Positions 10,590-20,853 of a DNA stretch of 64,000 bases are shown here, piece by piece. The stretch's first letter is position 1, and every line of letters begins with the position of its first letter. Below the pieces are notes generated by a model. The model ran no database searches. It was not told the DNA's origin and was given only the letters and a program-made list of their open reading frames with translations. This DNA is from Chelydra serpentina (Eukaryota; Chordata; Testudines; Chelydridae). The stretch spans positions 297,501-361,500 of the forward strand of contig JBAIAC010000225.1 of the NCBI GenBank assembly GCA_037349315.1, given 5' to 3'. The position numbers and the translations under genes are program-made.

Positions 10590-11253
10590 ACCTGGCAAAA
10601 GAGCCTCTCCTGTGTGCCACTGATGCTTGGCAAATGACTCACCCCCACAGCGCTCAGGAGCTGGCTGGAGAGGCTGGGGGCAGCCTGTCAGCTGTGAGCA
10701 GAGACAGGTCCCCAGAGTGACTGACAGGTGGGGACCTGGGCTCCACATCCCAGCCTGAGGTGGCTCCAACCCCATCTCTGCCCTCAGAGAAGGGAAATGA
10801 AAATCAGTGACCCTAATGGCAAACGTGACCCCCGAAGGAAGGAGACAGCTCCTTTGAACGCACAGTTTGGGTTGTTCCTGCTACGCACTGAGGGTTTGTT
10901 GCTGCTGCTGATTCCAGTCCTTGGGCTCTGCCCGGACAAGGAAGGATTCAGGCTGTCACTCAAGGGAAGAAGGGAGATGATTTTTTTGATGGCTGCCTCA
11001 TCTTAAGGGTGTTTGTCGGTCACCTTCTAATCTAGTGGGTGCTGGGTAGACGCAGGCAACCCCCGCTCCTGGGTCTCCCCCGAGGAAATAAAGTTTGTAC
11101 ACAAAATCCCAAAGCTTTTCACCGAAAGGAGGGAAAGGAAATGGCCACAAGATGGCGCCAGGACATAAGGAAGGTCACACAACCCCATTCTTAGGGGGAG
11201 CCATTGTTTTGTGTCAAGGTCCAGAATTGTTGGTCAAGGTTGAGGCATTTTGG

Positions 11254-11347
11254 GCTCCAGTGGTGCACTGCGTTAGCGTACAGTACTCATAACGCCGTGC
11301 TGCATGAAGTGATGCTGAGGTTCTGAGTTCAAGCCTCATCCGAAGCA
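11254..11347 (+). tRNA. tRNA-Ile (UAU) body with CAT anticodon, intron-containing
   Basis: The body matches vertebrate tRNA-Ile(UAU): GCTCCAGTGG start, GTTAGCG D-arm, a ~20-nt intron after position 37, exon 2 with a TGCTG stem that pairs with CAGTA, and a GAGTTCAAGCCTC T-arm. The anticodon loop is CTCATAA, so the wobble base changed T to C and the anticodon is CAT. The acceptor stem has two mismatches (GCTCCAG against CCGAAGC). It may be misread as tRNA-Met, but the rest of the body is Ile. Confidence 0.75.
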
Positions 11348-11529
11348 CCAGTTTTGGGGGATTTGATAGCAGCCTTCAACTACCTGAAGACAGGTTTCCA
11401 AGAGGATGGAGGATGGCGCCAGGACACAAGGAAGGTCATACAACCCCATTCTTAGGGGGAAGCCATTGTTTTGTGTCAAGGTCCAAAATTGTTGGTCAAG
11501 ATCTAGTCAATGTGGTTTATCTAGTGTGG

Positions 11530-11615
11530 GGTCCAGTGGCACAAAGGGTTAATGCGCAGTACTTATAGGGCAGTGATGCATGGAGTGATTGTGAGTTCAA
11601 GCCTCATCGGGACCA
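11530..11615 (+). tRNA. tRNA-Ile (TAT), intron-containing, degenerate
   Basis: This is the second copy of the tandem pair. The acceptor GGTCCAG/CGGGACC pairs at six of seven positions, the anticodon loop keeps CTTATA and the T-loop is TTCAAGC. The 3' half of the anticodon stem is scrambled (TGCAT where TGCTG is expected), so the arm probably does not close. Upstream flanking sequence is shared with copy 1. Confidence 0.65.
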
Positions 11616-12877
11616 GTGGTTTTGGGAGATCTGATAGCAGCCTTCAGTGGAGTGAAAGGAGAAACCCCCAGCGCTGCACTGAGCTCCAGGCTGGTTCATC
11701 AGGCGTGGGGGGAATTGACTTCTCAGCTGCTGAGCAGGGAGCCAGGGCATTTCTCTGGGAATGAGGGTTCCCAGCCTGACCCAGCTGCTTCATTGCCCCC
11801 TGGGGCCCTGCCGGCTGAGACTGTCCCTGAGGCCAGGCAGCGGCTCACTGAGCTTTCCTGGGGTCGCTGGCAGGGCAGGAATATCCCACGCTAAGGGCCT
11901 GAGTTCAGCCATCGGGAAAGGCAGCAGCTTTGCTCCCCCCTTCTAAACAGAGCTCCCAGGCCGTGGTTCTCAGCCAGGGGTCCAGACCCCCAGGGGTGGG
12001 GGGCAGCGAGCAGGTTTCGGCCGGGGCGGGGGGTGGGAATCTGCCAAAATAAACCAGCAAGCAGGGCCGGCGTTAGACAGTTGTTGTGGCACGGGTGGGC
12101 TGTGGAGTTTTTATACCATGTTGGGCGGGGGCCACAGAAAGAACAAGGCTGGGAACCCGGCTCCAGGGGATCCCGGAGAATAAAGACTCCGTCCCACTCG
12201 GTGCCGCCAACGCTCCTGATTTTGCCTTGAGTCTGATGAGAATTGTTGTTTTCCTTAAAGCCCCAGCTCCTGGAGTCAGGTGGAGACGTGATGATTTCAG
12301 CCTTCGCTCTTAAAGACACAGGACGTTTCCAGCCCTTGTGGCTGAGGAGAAAGATTCACAATGTCTCCCCCATGCGCCCTAAAGGCTCATCAAGCAGAAG
12401 GCAAATAAAAAGATCCCAAATCTATTAATTTTACACAATCTCATGATTTCAAAGCCCATCTCGTGATTTTCGGTGAGCCTGGCTCAGGGTTTTGAACGTT
12501 TGGGGTTGGCCGTTCTGCAACCTGAGAGCCGGGCACCCTCCTTCCCATCCAGCGCCCCCAGACTGTCCTAAAGCATTAACTCTTCCCTCTCCGTCACGCC
12601 GCTGTAACGCAGCTGGGAATCCCCATTCCTAGACTTGCTTTTCCTCAGACAGTGAATCCCCCACACGGCTGAGTCCCCACAGGGCTGTTCCGGGGGCTCC
12701 AGTCCCCAGCCCAGGACAGACGGGGCAGTAACCGCACATCACCCCTCTGTGACTCCCAGGGGCCCTGCAGGGACAGCAGCTCCATGCTGGGCTCTAGGCC
12801 CCCCCAAAGCACCTGGGGGGAGGGGGCGGTTCAACTCCCATGTCAGGGGGCTCCTGCTGCCTGGAGGTGACCAGATT

Positions 12878-13336
12878 CTCACAGCCCCTCCCCCTCACAC
12901 TGACACCCTCATGGACCCTCCCACTCATACTGACACCCCCATGGACCCTCCCCCTCACAGCCCCTCCCCCTCGCAGAGACACTCCATAGCCCTCCCCCTC
13001 ACAGCCCCTCCCCTCACAGAGACACTCCATAGCCCTCCCCCTCACAGCCCCTCCCCCTCACACTGAAACCCCCATGGACCCTCCCCCTCACAGCCCCTCC
13101 CCCTCACACTGCACCCCCATGGACCCTCCCCCTCACAGCCCCTCCCCCTCACAGAGACACTCCATAGCCCTCCCCATCACAGCCCCTCCCCCTCACACTG
13201 ACACCCCCATGGACCCTCCCCCTCACAGCCCCTCCCCCTCACACTGACTCCCCCATGGACCCTCCCCCTCACAGCCCCTCCCCCTCACACTGACACCCCC
13301 ACGGACCCTCCCCCTCACAGCCCCTCCCCTCACACA
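12878..13336. repeat. 46-bp C-rich minisatellite, left copy (~10 units)
   Basis: The unit is CTCACACTGACACCCCCATG followed by GACCCTCCCCCTCACAGCCC and a CTCCCC run. The same minisatellite, reverse-complemented and longer, is at 22430-23090. It lies at the edge of the inverted duplication. Confidence 0.9.
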
Positions 13337-13846
13337 CGCAGGGACTTGTTCGCTTGGCTCTGACATTACAAACCCAGGGGGGAGGTTTCTGAGGATTTAC
13401 TCCCTGAGCCCCTCCCCCTCTCACCGCTCCCCTGAGTGCAGAGGGGCTGGGCTCAGGCAGCCAGTTTCACCCAGGGATTTCCCAGCCCAGGCCCCCGAGT
13501 CTCCTCTGCCCGTATCTACCAGTGACACTGCGCGTGGGCGGCGGCTACAAGGGGCTCGGGGAGGCTGAACCTCCCCAAACGGGGCAAGAAATGCTGGTGG
13601 GACGCACCCCCCTTGGAGGGGGGCTGGGCCGCTGCCTTGGGACAGACCCTCCCGAGGAGTGGGGGAGCCACCGGCACTCAGACCTCACGCACAGGCCTGG
13701 CTCTCGCCTTCAGCCCAGGCAGCCAGAGGGGCCGGGGAGCTCCCTGGCAGTCCCACACCTCAGCCACCTCCTGCCTCATGGCCTCGGCTCTCGGCTGGTC
13801 GCCCCCTCGCTTGGAGGCCCAGAGCAAAAAGAAACAAGCACCTGCC

Positions 13847-13918
13847 TAGCAGAGGATGGTTACGATCCATCGACCTCTGGGTTATGGGCCCAGCACGCTG
13901 CCGCTGCGCCACTCTCCT
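13847..13918 (-). tRNA. Initiator tRNA-Met (CAT)
   Basis: The minus-strand sequence is nearly identical to vertebrate initiator tRNA-Met: AGTGGCGCAGCGGCAGCG, the GGG/CCC-rich anticodon stem with loop CCCATAA, and the GATGG/CCATC T-stem. The acceptor reads AGGAGAG against CTCTGCT, so one pair is disturbed by C-to-G at position 3. The T-loop is ATCGTAA where ATCGAAA is standard. A TTTTT run lies about 20 bases downstream. It could be expressed, and its mirror paralogue at 21832 has an altered anticodon. Confidence 0.88.
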
Positions 13919-14311
13919 GGGTCTCTGCCTCCAGCATCCAGCACCCAGCCTCCAGCATCCACACTAGCGCGTTGCGAGCGCTGGCGCTGGCCAGCAGATA
14001 TCTCAGCCACAATGCCCCAGATGGGCAAACGCTGTGGGCTCCTGAAGCCTCTGCCCCCCTATGGATGTGGGCTTTTGTTCTTCCCTTGCTCTTTCTCAGC
14101 AAGGGGAAGGAAAGAAGGTCTCCTTCAAGCTGGAGTCACAAGGGCGAGGTAAGGATGACTTCCTGGGAGCCGGCTCCAGTTCTTTGTTCTACCAGCCGAC
14201 CCATCGAAGAGCTGCCACCACTTTCTCCAGGTTCGCCCAGCGGTGTGTGCCAGGGCGAGCGCCAGCCAAGTGGACGGAATTTGAAGGAAAGGGAAAATTT
14301 CCTGAAAGAGA

Positions 14312-14384
14312 GTTTCTGTGGTGTTGTGGTTATCACGTTTGCCTCACATGCAAAAGGTCCCTGGTTTGAAACCAGGCAGAAACA
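14312..14384 (+). tRNA. tRNA-Val (CAC)
   Basis: All stems pair: acceptor GTTTCTG/CAGAAAC, anticodon arm TTTGC/CTCACAT/GCAAA and T-arm CCTGG/TTTGAAA/CCAGG. Sequence and length match vertebrate tRNA-Val(CAC). The invariant C of the T-loop is T, a mild B-box defect. A TTTT terminator occurs about 12 bases downstream. A diverged relative is at 17057. This is one of the best-preserved tRNAs in the window. Confidence 0.9.
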
Positions 14385-14695
14385 TGGTGGTTTCCTTTTC
14401 CCTAGCTGTCCAGCAAGGCACTCCTCATCTGCCACTGGCCTGTCCCTGGGATAACCCCAACCCCTGCAGGACAGAGGGTGGTGAAATGAGCTGAGAAAGC
14501 GCCTGAGCATGAGCCAGGGGAAACTGGCTCCCTAGTCCTCCCTCCAGCTTGAAGGAGAGCTTCTTTTCCTTCCCCTTGCTGAGAAAGAGCAAGAGAATAA
14601 AGAAAGCCCAGATGGGCCAACTGGGTGCACAAGCCCACCCTGGCTTTTCCTACAGCAGAGCCTGAAATGACCTGGACAGAGAAAGTCATAAAGGT

Positions 14696-14768
14696 GCTGA
14701 AGTAGCTCAGTCAGGTGACCATTAGACTGAAGATCTAGCGGTCCCAGGTCCAACCCCAGGCTTTGGCA
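14696..14768 (+). tRNA. tRNA-Phe (GAA)
   Basis: The 73-nt sequence matches tRNA-Phe: TAGCTCAGTCAGG A box, anticodon arm TTAGA/CTGAAGA/TCTAG, and acceptor GCTGAAG/CTTTGGC, which pairs fully if G-T pairs are allowed. The D-arm GAGC is changed to GACC, and the T-stem (CCAGG/CCAGG) has a central mismatch. Its direct paralogue is at 56589. The nearest T-run is about 30 bases away. Confidence 0.82.
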
Positions 14769-15646
14769 TGCTCTGTGTGTGCAGGGTTGGGCTGTTTTCT
14801 CAAAGCGCAGTGCTACCTCCATGTTCGCCGTGCGGGGAACACGGGGTTTAGAGGGCCATGACCCCCACCACTTTTTACCAGCCGTACGGATGAAGGATGG
14901 ATGGGGGGATAAGGCAGAGTCTTGGGGGGAAGAGGCGTTCTGTGGGTGAGGCCCCAGGGAGAGGGGAAGGGCAGGGTCTCAGGGAGACGGGGCGGTGTAG
15001 GGTTGGGGTCTCAGGGAGAAGGGGTGGCATGAGTGCAGGTACTTGGGGGAAAGGGGCGTCATTGGGGCAGCACAGTTCGGACGCTGGTGGCCCCCCCACT
15101 GTAAGGAGCTTCCGCCCCCCAGCTCCATGTTCCCCATGCGGGGGAGCAGCATCCCCCGGCAGTGATTTGCTCCTTGCTGCCGGAGCAGAGCAGCAGGCTC
15201 AGCCGTCAGAACTTCCCGGAGCGATGAGAGGGGAGGGGCCCAGCCTCTGGAGCAGGAACGCAGGGCAGGGAGTTCCCGGCGGGCATTGTGGGATACTGGC
15301 GGAGGCCAGTTCTGGTGATATAACGACCAGCAGCGTCTACACTGACACTTTGTCACTCTCCGTTTGCTGCAAAAAGCTCCAGGCCTCTCGTCAAGGTGGT
15401 TTGATTTTGTCGCCAACAGAGGGCAGATTTGTCACCAGACGTGGCATTGCCGTGTGTGCACCAGCCAATATAATGATGCTGAAATAACTTTGTAGTGCAG
15501 ACCTGGCCAAGGATTGACACACACACAGCTTGCCAGGAAAACTTCCCCTGCGCCTCTGCTTTGCGGAATCCAAACACAAGCAAAGGCCCAGGTGGGGGCT
15601 GGCAGGGAGTCAGGTGTGAGAAGACACCATCCATTAGTCACAGGCA

Positions 15647-15720
15647 GGCACCATGGCATAGCTGGTTAAAGCACCGGCCTTGTAATCAAGAGATCCTGGG
15701 TTCAACTCTCAGTGGTGCCT
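15647..15720 (+). tRNA. tRNA-Thr (TGT), anticodon stem damaged
   Basis: The acceptor GGCACCA/TGGTGCC is perfect, the A box TGGCATAGCTGGTTAAAGC is close to consensus, and the T-loop is TTCAACT. The anticodon loop CTTGTAA gives TGT, but the stem CCGGC against TCAAG has lost most pairs compared with CCTGT/ACAGG in the copies at 42455 and 62498. TTTT occurs about 12 bases downstream. It is probably a decaying copy. Confidence 0.78.
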
Positions 15721-16284
15721 TGTTAAGTGGCTTTTGTGGCACCTGGCATTGGCTACTGTCAGAAGAGAAGATACAGAGCTAGATGGACCTTTGGTCTAGC
15801 CCAGTGTGGCTGTTTTTATGGTTTAAATTACACTCCCAGGCACTGATAACAGAGTTACTGAAAGTTTGGGAGTTAAGAGCTGTTAGGTCCGTGGTCCAGT
15901 CCCCTCCCAGACGACCCCTCCCTTGGGACAGGGGCAGGTCTGAATCTCACACCAAATGGCTCCTTGTGGCTGCCAGAATCTGTGGGCGGCTCATTCAGTT
16001 TACGCCGAGGGTTGAGTCCTGCTTTGTGCACCGTGTCTGAGACTGAAAATCCTAAACCACCCTTTGAAATAACGAATGCAGCAGGACGTGTTATGGTCCC
16101 TGCCCCAAAGCAGACAGACCAATGGAGAGCTGAGTCCAGGGTAACACATCACAGGGCTGAGCAAGGCCGGCAAGAATTCATCTGGCCCTCCTGGGCCTCT
16201 CGCAATGACGTCCTTCTTGTGTGCCAGGACTGACAGAAACATCCCAGGCAGAGAAGCTGCATGCCAGAAAGGTCCCCTGTCGGT

Positions 16285-16357
16285 GCTGAAGTAGCTCAGT
16301 CAGGAGAGCGTTAGACTGAAGATCTAGAGATCTTTAATTCAACCCCAGGCTTTAGCC
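16285..16357 (+). tRNA. tRNA-Phe (GAA), T-arm damaged
   Basis: The acceptor GCTGAAG/CTTTAGC pairs throughout and the anticodon arm TTAGA/CTGAAGA/TCTAG is intact. The D-arm keeps GAGAGCG. The T-stem has collapsed (CTTTA before the loop, CCAGG after it), so the T-arm is unlikely to fold. A TTTT run follows about 30 bases later. The paralogue at 58260 has a changed anticodon. Confidence 0.78.
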
Positions 16358-16681
16358 TGCTCTTTGGGCACAGGTGTGGGCTGTTTTCTGGAAGCGCAGC
16401 AGTGGCTTTACCTGCCACCAGTCCCTTATTTCATGCTCCCCAGCAGGGAAAAGCAGTGTGGGCTGGTGTACCCAGTTGGCCCATGTGAGATTTCTTTCTT
16501 CTCTTGCTCTTTCTGAGAAAGGGGAAGGAAAAGAAGCTCTCCTTCGAGCCGTAGTCATAAGGGCGAGGTAAGGATGACTTCCTGGGAGCCGGCTCCAGAC
16601 CTTAGCTCTACCAGCCGACCCCACCGAAGGGCTGCCACCACTTTCTCCAGTTCAATACCCGGTATGAGAGCTGAGCTATGC

Positions 16682-17030
16682 ACTCTGAGAGAGACGCTGT
16701 GTGGATTACCCCACGTGGCCACCCAGTGTCACTGTTGCTCTCTGAGAGAGACGCTGTGTGCGTTACCCCACGTGGCCACCCGGTGTCACTGTTGCTCTCT
16801 GAGAGAGATGCTGTGTGCATTACCCCACGTGGCCACCCAGTGTCACTGTTGCTCTCTGAGAGAGACGCTGTGTGCGTTACCCCACGTGGCCACCCGGTGT
16901 CACTGTTGCTCTCTGAGAGAGACGCTGTGTGCATTACCCCACGTGGCCACCCGGTGTCACTGTTGCTCTCTGAGAGAGACGCTGTGTGCATTACCCCACG
17001 TGGCCACCCGGTGTCACTGTTGCTGTCTGA
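16682..17030 (+). repeat. 57-bp CACGTG satellite, short array (~6 units)
   Basis: The unit contains CCCCACGTGGCCACC, GTGTCACTGTTGCTC and the self-complementary CTCTGAGAGAG. Six units lie between the sequence after tRNA-Phe and the tRNA-Val-like locus. The same unit forms large arrays at 54.36-56.32 kb (reverse) and 58.64-60.40 kb (same orientation). The paralogous site near 14235 has no copies. Confidence 0.93.
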
Positions 17031-17056
17031 GGGGAGGGGCAGATCCCTGTTGCAGA

Positions 17057-17129
17057 GTTTCTCTAGTTTCCTGGTTATCACATTTGCCTGACATGCAAAA
17101 GGCCCCTGGTTTGAAGCCAGGCAGAAAGT
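17057..17129 (+). tRNA. tRNA-Val-like with GAC anticodon
   Basis: This is a relative of the tRNA-Val at 14312: TTTCTCTAGT start, GGTTATCAC D-arm, anticodon arm TTTGC/CTGACAT/GCAAA and T-arm CCTGG/TTTGAAG/CCAGG. The anticodon changed CAC to GAC, still a Val anticodon but one normally absent from eukaryotic sets. The acceptor has mismatches at both ends (GTTTCTC against CAGAAAG). TTTT runs follow. It is probably a pseudogene. Confidence 0.7.
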
Positions 17130-17699
17130 TGAAGTTTTACTTTTCCCAGCTCCCTTAGCTGCCCAGCGAGGTTCTCCCCATTTGGCCACTGGGATCACCC
17201 CAACCCCGGCAGGACAGCGGGTGGGGAAATGAGCTGAGAAGCGTGCCGGAGAAAGCTGCTGTTTCCTGCCCTCGGTTTCTTGGCGACAGAGGCGTGCGCA
17301 CGGGGTGTGCGGGTGTGCCCGGGCACACCCTAGTGATCTGCGGCTCGGAAGGCTGCTCCTCCCCCCTGCCCTGGGGGCTGTGTCCTAGGGGAAGCCTGCA
17401 CGCAGCCGCGATCAGCTGTTTGCCGGGCAGGCTCAGATCAGCTGCGTCCTGCCTCCCTGCTCCGGCAGGGGCCGAGTGAGTCTCACACACACACGAAAAC
17501 ACCCTTAGGGTGAGGTGTGGGCGGGAGCACAGCCGGCCCCTGCTCACCTAGAGCCGCCCCGCACCTCTTGGGCTGATGGCCATGGCGTCCGCGAGTATGG
17601 CTGCTCCCGGCCAGCCAGGCTCCGCTCCGGCCACAGCAGGCAGCCGGTGACCCAAGGGAGCCCAGCTAGGCTGGGGCTGGGTGCAGTGGGGGATTAGAG

Positions 17700-18160
17700 G
17701 GAGGAGAAGCCTCGGACCCCGGCAGGAGCCATGCTGGGTGGGGAAGCGGGGAAGGTGGAGAAGCCCCAGACCACGGCAGGAGCTGCACTGGGGGCGGGGG
17801 AGAAGAGCCGAGCTGGGGCGGGGGAGGAGAAGCCGGGGTCCGGCAGGAGGCGGGGGGAGTGGGGGAGGAGAAGCCCAGACCCCGGCAGGAGCTGCACTGG
17901 GGGCGGGGGAGAAGAGCCGAGCTGGGGCAGGGGAGGAGAAGCCGGGGTCCGGCAGGAGCCAGGGGGAGTGGGGGAGGAGAAGCCCAGACCCCGGCAGGAG
18001 CTGCACTGTGGAGCGGGGAGAAGAGCCAAGCTGGGGCGGGGGAGGAGAAGCCGGGGTCCGGCAGGAGCCGGGGGGAGTGGGGGAGGAGTAGCCCAGACCC
18101 CGGCAGGAGCTGCACTACGGGGGGGAGGGGGAAGAGGAGCCACCCTGGGGCAGAGAGGAG
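17700..18160 (+). repeat. 109-bp GC-rich minisatellite (~4 units)
   Basis: The units carry AGCCCAGACCCCGGCAGGAG and GAAGAGCCGAGCTGGGGC, with starts spaced 109 bp apart at about 17760, 17870, 17979 and 18088. Open frames across it on both strands follow from the composition. Confidence 0.88.
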
Positions 18161-18339
18161 AGGCCCCGGACCCTGGCAGAAGATGTGGGGCTGAAGTCCC
18201 CAGCTCGGGAGCCCCACCCACCCTAGTGGCAGAAGCTGCAGGGCTGAAGCCCTGACCCCACTCTGTGTGGAGCTGGAATCTCCATTTCCCCCACCACCGC
18301 ACAGCCATGAATGGATTTAGCCTAGGAGGCAGGGTCCGG

Positions 18340-18487
18340 ATTGGCCCCATTTGGCAGGTGGGATCTAGGGCACACAGAGGTGAAGTGACTTTCCCAAGGC
18401 TAAGCAGGGAGTCTGTGGCAGAGCAGAGACTCAAACCCAGAACACCTGAACCCTGTGCCTTAACCACTAGGCAACCTTCCCACCCTA
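18340..18487 (-). mobile_element. MIR-like tRNA-derived SINE
   Basis: On the minus strand the order is a tRNA-like head (GCCTAGTGGTTAAGGCACAG, GGGTTTGAGTCTCTGC), TCTGCCACAGACTCCC, CCTTGGGAAAGTCACTTCAC and CTCTGTGTGCCC. This is the order of the amniote MIR/CORE-SINE core. It is an old, decayed copy. Confidence 0.75.
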
Positions 18488-18599
18488 GGAGGGGGAACTT
18501 CCTCTGCCACTTTGAATGTGTGGGTGGGAGCAGCCACTAGACAGAGCTGCCAGGAGGTGGGGAGCAGAGAGAGATGGGAAAAGGGACATGGGTGGGTGT

Positions 18600-19125
18600 A
18601 GCGGGGTGGTTACCTGCTCCTGCCCGGGAGGGGTTAAAACAGCCCTACAGAGGGAGCAGTCAGGGGACGGGCAGTCAGGGGACATGGAATGGGGGCGCTG
18701 GATATAGCGTGGGAGTCCCAGGGCGCCTGTCAGGGGTGGGGGTGTGGCTAGGGGCCGGGGCAGTCAGGGCACAGAGGTGTTGGATAGTTGGAGGGGTCCT
18801 GGGGGGTAATTAGGGGGTGGGGGGGTCTCTGGAGGGGGTGGTCCGGGAACAAGGCGCAGGGGGCTTTGGATGGGTCAAGGGTTCGGGGGGGGGCCTGTCA
18901 GGGTCGGGGCTGTGGAGAGGGGTCGGGGCAGTCAGGGGACAGGTAGCGGGTAGGCTCCTAGGGAGGCAGTTACAGTGGGGGGGTCTCAGGAGGGGGCAGT
19001 CAGGGGACCAGGAGCAGGGAGTTTTAGATAAGGGGTGGGGTCCTGGGGGGGCAGTTAGGGGCAGGGACCCAGGAGGGAGCAGTCAGGGGACAAGGTGCAC
19101 GAGGGGTTGGGGGTTTTGAGGGGGG
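18600..19125 (+). repeat. Irregular G-rich repeat (GCAGTCAGGGGAC motif)
   Basis: The motif GGGCAGTCAGGGGAC recurs with GGGGGTC-CTGGGGGG spacers at irregular spacing. I see no gene. Confidence 0.7.
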
Positions 19126-19250
19126 GAGTGAGTGGATGGGGGCGGGGCTAGGGCAGGTCTCCCTGGGTGCACACCCTAATGAAATGTGCTGCGCACGCCT
19201 ATGCTTGGCGAGTTTCTCTTCTGCACCAAACTTACTCTTTCTGTATGTGA

Positions 19251-19323
19251 GCCCGGCGAGCTCAGTTGGTCGAGCGTCAGTCTGTTAATCTGAGGGTCCA
19301 GCGTTCCAGTCCCTGGTCAAGTG
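19251..19323 (+). tRNA. tRNA-Lys body with GTT anticodon
   Basis: Flanks and body match the tRNA-Lys(TTT) copies at 49250 and 61627 (AGCTCAGTTGGTCGAGCGTCAG, TCTGAGGGTCCAG). The anticodon loop is CTGTTAA, so TTT became GTT (Asn). The closing base of the stem also changed (TCAGT/TCTGA). The acceptor has two mismatches and the T-loop GTTCCAGT has lost the usual A. It is probably a pseudogene, but software may report it as tRNA-Asn. Confidence 0.75.
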
Positions 19324-19653
19324 TAGGAAAGATCATTTCCCCCTGCGGTGTCCCCTGAGAGCGTCAGGAGTCAGCTCTTCAGTCCCCTCCTTGATGTTAC
19401 TCTTTTCTTTTCAGGACTTGGGCTTTCCTAGGAAGGGCCATTTACTGCCTGGGACGTCCTCACACGCCCACTGGCCTCCCAGTCTGGAGGAAGAAAGGCT
19501 ACTGGGTCTACAGCAAACCGCTGCGAGCCGGCTTGTTGAGCAAATACAGGGCTGGTCAGAGAGGCCAGAGAGGCCTTGAGCAAGGAAGGCAAATTAGTCT
19601 CCGCACAGGCTCTTCTACACTGGAAGTCAAAAGGATGCCACATGTTCTCCACC

Positions 19654-19724
19654 GGTCCCATGGTGTAAGTGCAGCCCTCAGGGCTCTGAATCCTGCAATC
19701 CGAGTTCAATTCTCGGTGGGACCT
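19654..19724 (+). tRNA. tRNA-Gln (CTG)
   Basis: The acceptor GGTCCCA/TGGGACC is perfect. The anticodon arm CAGGG/CTCTGAA/TCCTG gives CTG, and the T-arm CCGAG/TTCAATT/CTCGG is perfect. The D-arm is shortened by about one base (GTGTAAGTGCAGCC). It follows the Lys-body locus by about 330 bp, the same pair seen reversed at 48.9-49.3 and 61.2-61.7 kb. The usual T-run is changed to TTCT. Confidence 0.82.
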
Positions 19725-20853
19725 TGGGGCAGCTCTTCTGCCACCTAACACTCCTGGGTGTTCCAAGGCTTCGTCTTGCTCTCTCCAGTGACGTGGGAGC
19801 CTGTCTTTTGCCCGGTAGCTGCTGTGACTTGAGCACCAGCCTCAGCCCCCAGCCGGGCAGGGTTTGATGCTTCCATCACTTAAATTCCAGCACGCTGAGG
19901 GATTTCAGCTTTGCACAAGGGGCAGAGACAGATCTCGCTGTTCCTGGGTCTGTGCAAAGAAAATTGTGCTTCTGTCTGAAAGAGAGGCGGGAAATGGCCC
20001 CATGGTGGGACAATATCCTCAGGATTAAGAGCAAAGGACTCAGGCTGAGAACCGATTTAACTCCACTCATCTGGGATTTAACAAATTGTCTTCCATGGAG
20101 AGACTTGGACCTTGTGACATTGATCCAGACTCGGGGGGTTCGGCTGCTGTAACTCATGGTACAAACATGAACTGGATTCCAAGAAGGGAGAGGGGAGCAG
20201 CCTAAAGCTGACTTTACTCCCAGGCTGGGGTCTCCTGGATGGTGGGAAACGTCCTTTGCTGCTGCCAGGGGACAGCGGCGAATGGAGACATACCAGGGCT
20301 GGGATGAATGGGGAATGTTTATGTGCACAGAGCTCCACTAACTCTACATCCTCCACTGTGACGGGAACTTAGAAAGTCACACCTCGGTCAGCGGTGGGAC
20401 TGGGGGTTTGAATAGAGATTCCTTTTCCCTCCCCTTCCTGAGACAGAAAGTCAGGGCCGGCCACTCGGGGGCAGAATCCCACATTATCCACTGGCTGAGG
20501 AGCTGGAAACCAGGCACCGACGACTGGTCTCTGCTGAAAGCCGGGGGGGGGGCACAATTTCAAGGTTCAGCCCCACCCCCTTACCATCAACACCCCTCCC
20601 AGGAGTGAACAATGCCGGGAGAGGAAGCAGCAAAGGCAGCCCCGCTCCCCTCCCCCCTCCAGCCGCTGCTGTGCAGGGAGGGAGCCTGGCAGCACCCCAT
20701 GCTGTAGCAGGGATGCTAACCCAGGTGGGGCACATGGCCCCACATCCCGCCCTCTGCACGTGTTGCCTCTGAAACGAGGGAAACTCGTGAGTTCAGGGCC
20801 CAGCTGCACACCCAGGGGAAAGCCCAGCACGACAGGCCCAGGGGGAAGGGGTG

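Larger units (their letters stand above)
11150..11615 (+). repeat. Tandem duplication (~276 bp) of the tRNA-Ile unit
   Basis: Two copies of a block (ATGGCGCCAGGACA...AAGGAAGGTCA...CATTCTTAGGGGGA...TTGTTTTGTGTCAAGGTCC) precede the two tRNA-Ile copies. The spacing between the tRNA starts is 276 bp. A CR1 scrap (GATAGCAGCCTTCAACTACC, 11363 on) follows copy 1 and a shorter form follows copy 2. Confidence 0.8.
12878..14120 (+). repeat. Inverted duplication, left arm with initiator tRNA
   Basis: The minisatellite, the ~500-bp GC-rich stretch after it, tRNA-iMet and its flank match 21630-23090 in reverse complement. Matching points give a constant coordinate sum near 35750, so the axis is near 17.9 kb. 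Open frames here (for example 13522-14454) have mirror-image counterparts but no protein-family signature. Confidence 0.85.
14520..16680 (+). repeat. Segmental duplication unit Phe-Thr-Phe, copy 1
   Basis: This segment is matched in order and orientation by about 56420-58650, with near-constant offset (41.9-42.0 kb). Partial copies are at 41900-42950, and in reverse at 62070-62900 and 63300-63540. It carries tRNA-Phe, tRNA-Thr and a second tRNA-Phe, and ends at the 57-bp satellite. Confidence 0.85.

Noticed and set aside
12794..13066. Regular 46-bp spacing as a CRISPR array
   Set aside because: There are no unique spacers and the repeats are contiguous. The setting is vertebrate nuclear DNA.
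13522..14454. 310-codon plus-strand frame mirrored at 21596-22234 as a duplicated gene
   Set aside because: It runs through tRNA-iMet on the opposite strand and tRNA-Val. The mirror frame differs in length and frame, and no domain is visible.
18390..18480. A minus-strand tRNA gene with GGTTAAGGCACAG A box
   Set aside because: It continues into a MIR-type core (TCTGCCAC...CCTTGGGAAAGTCAC), so it is a SINE head, not a tRNA gene.
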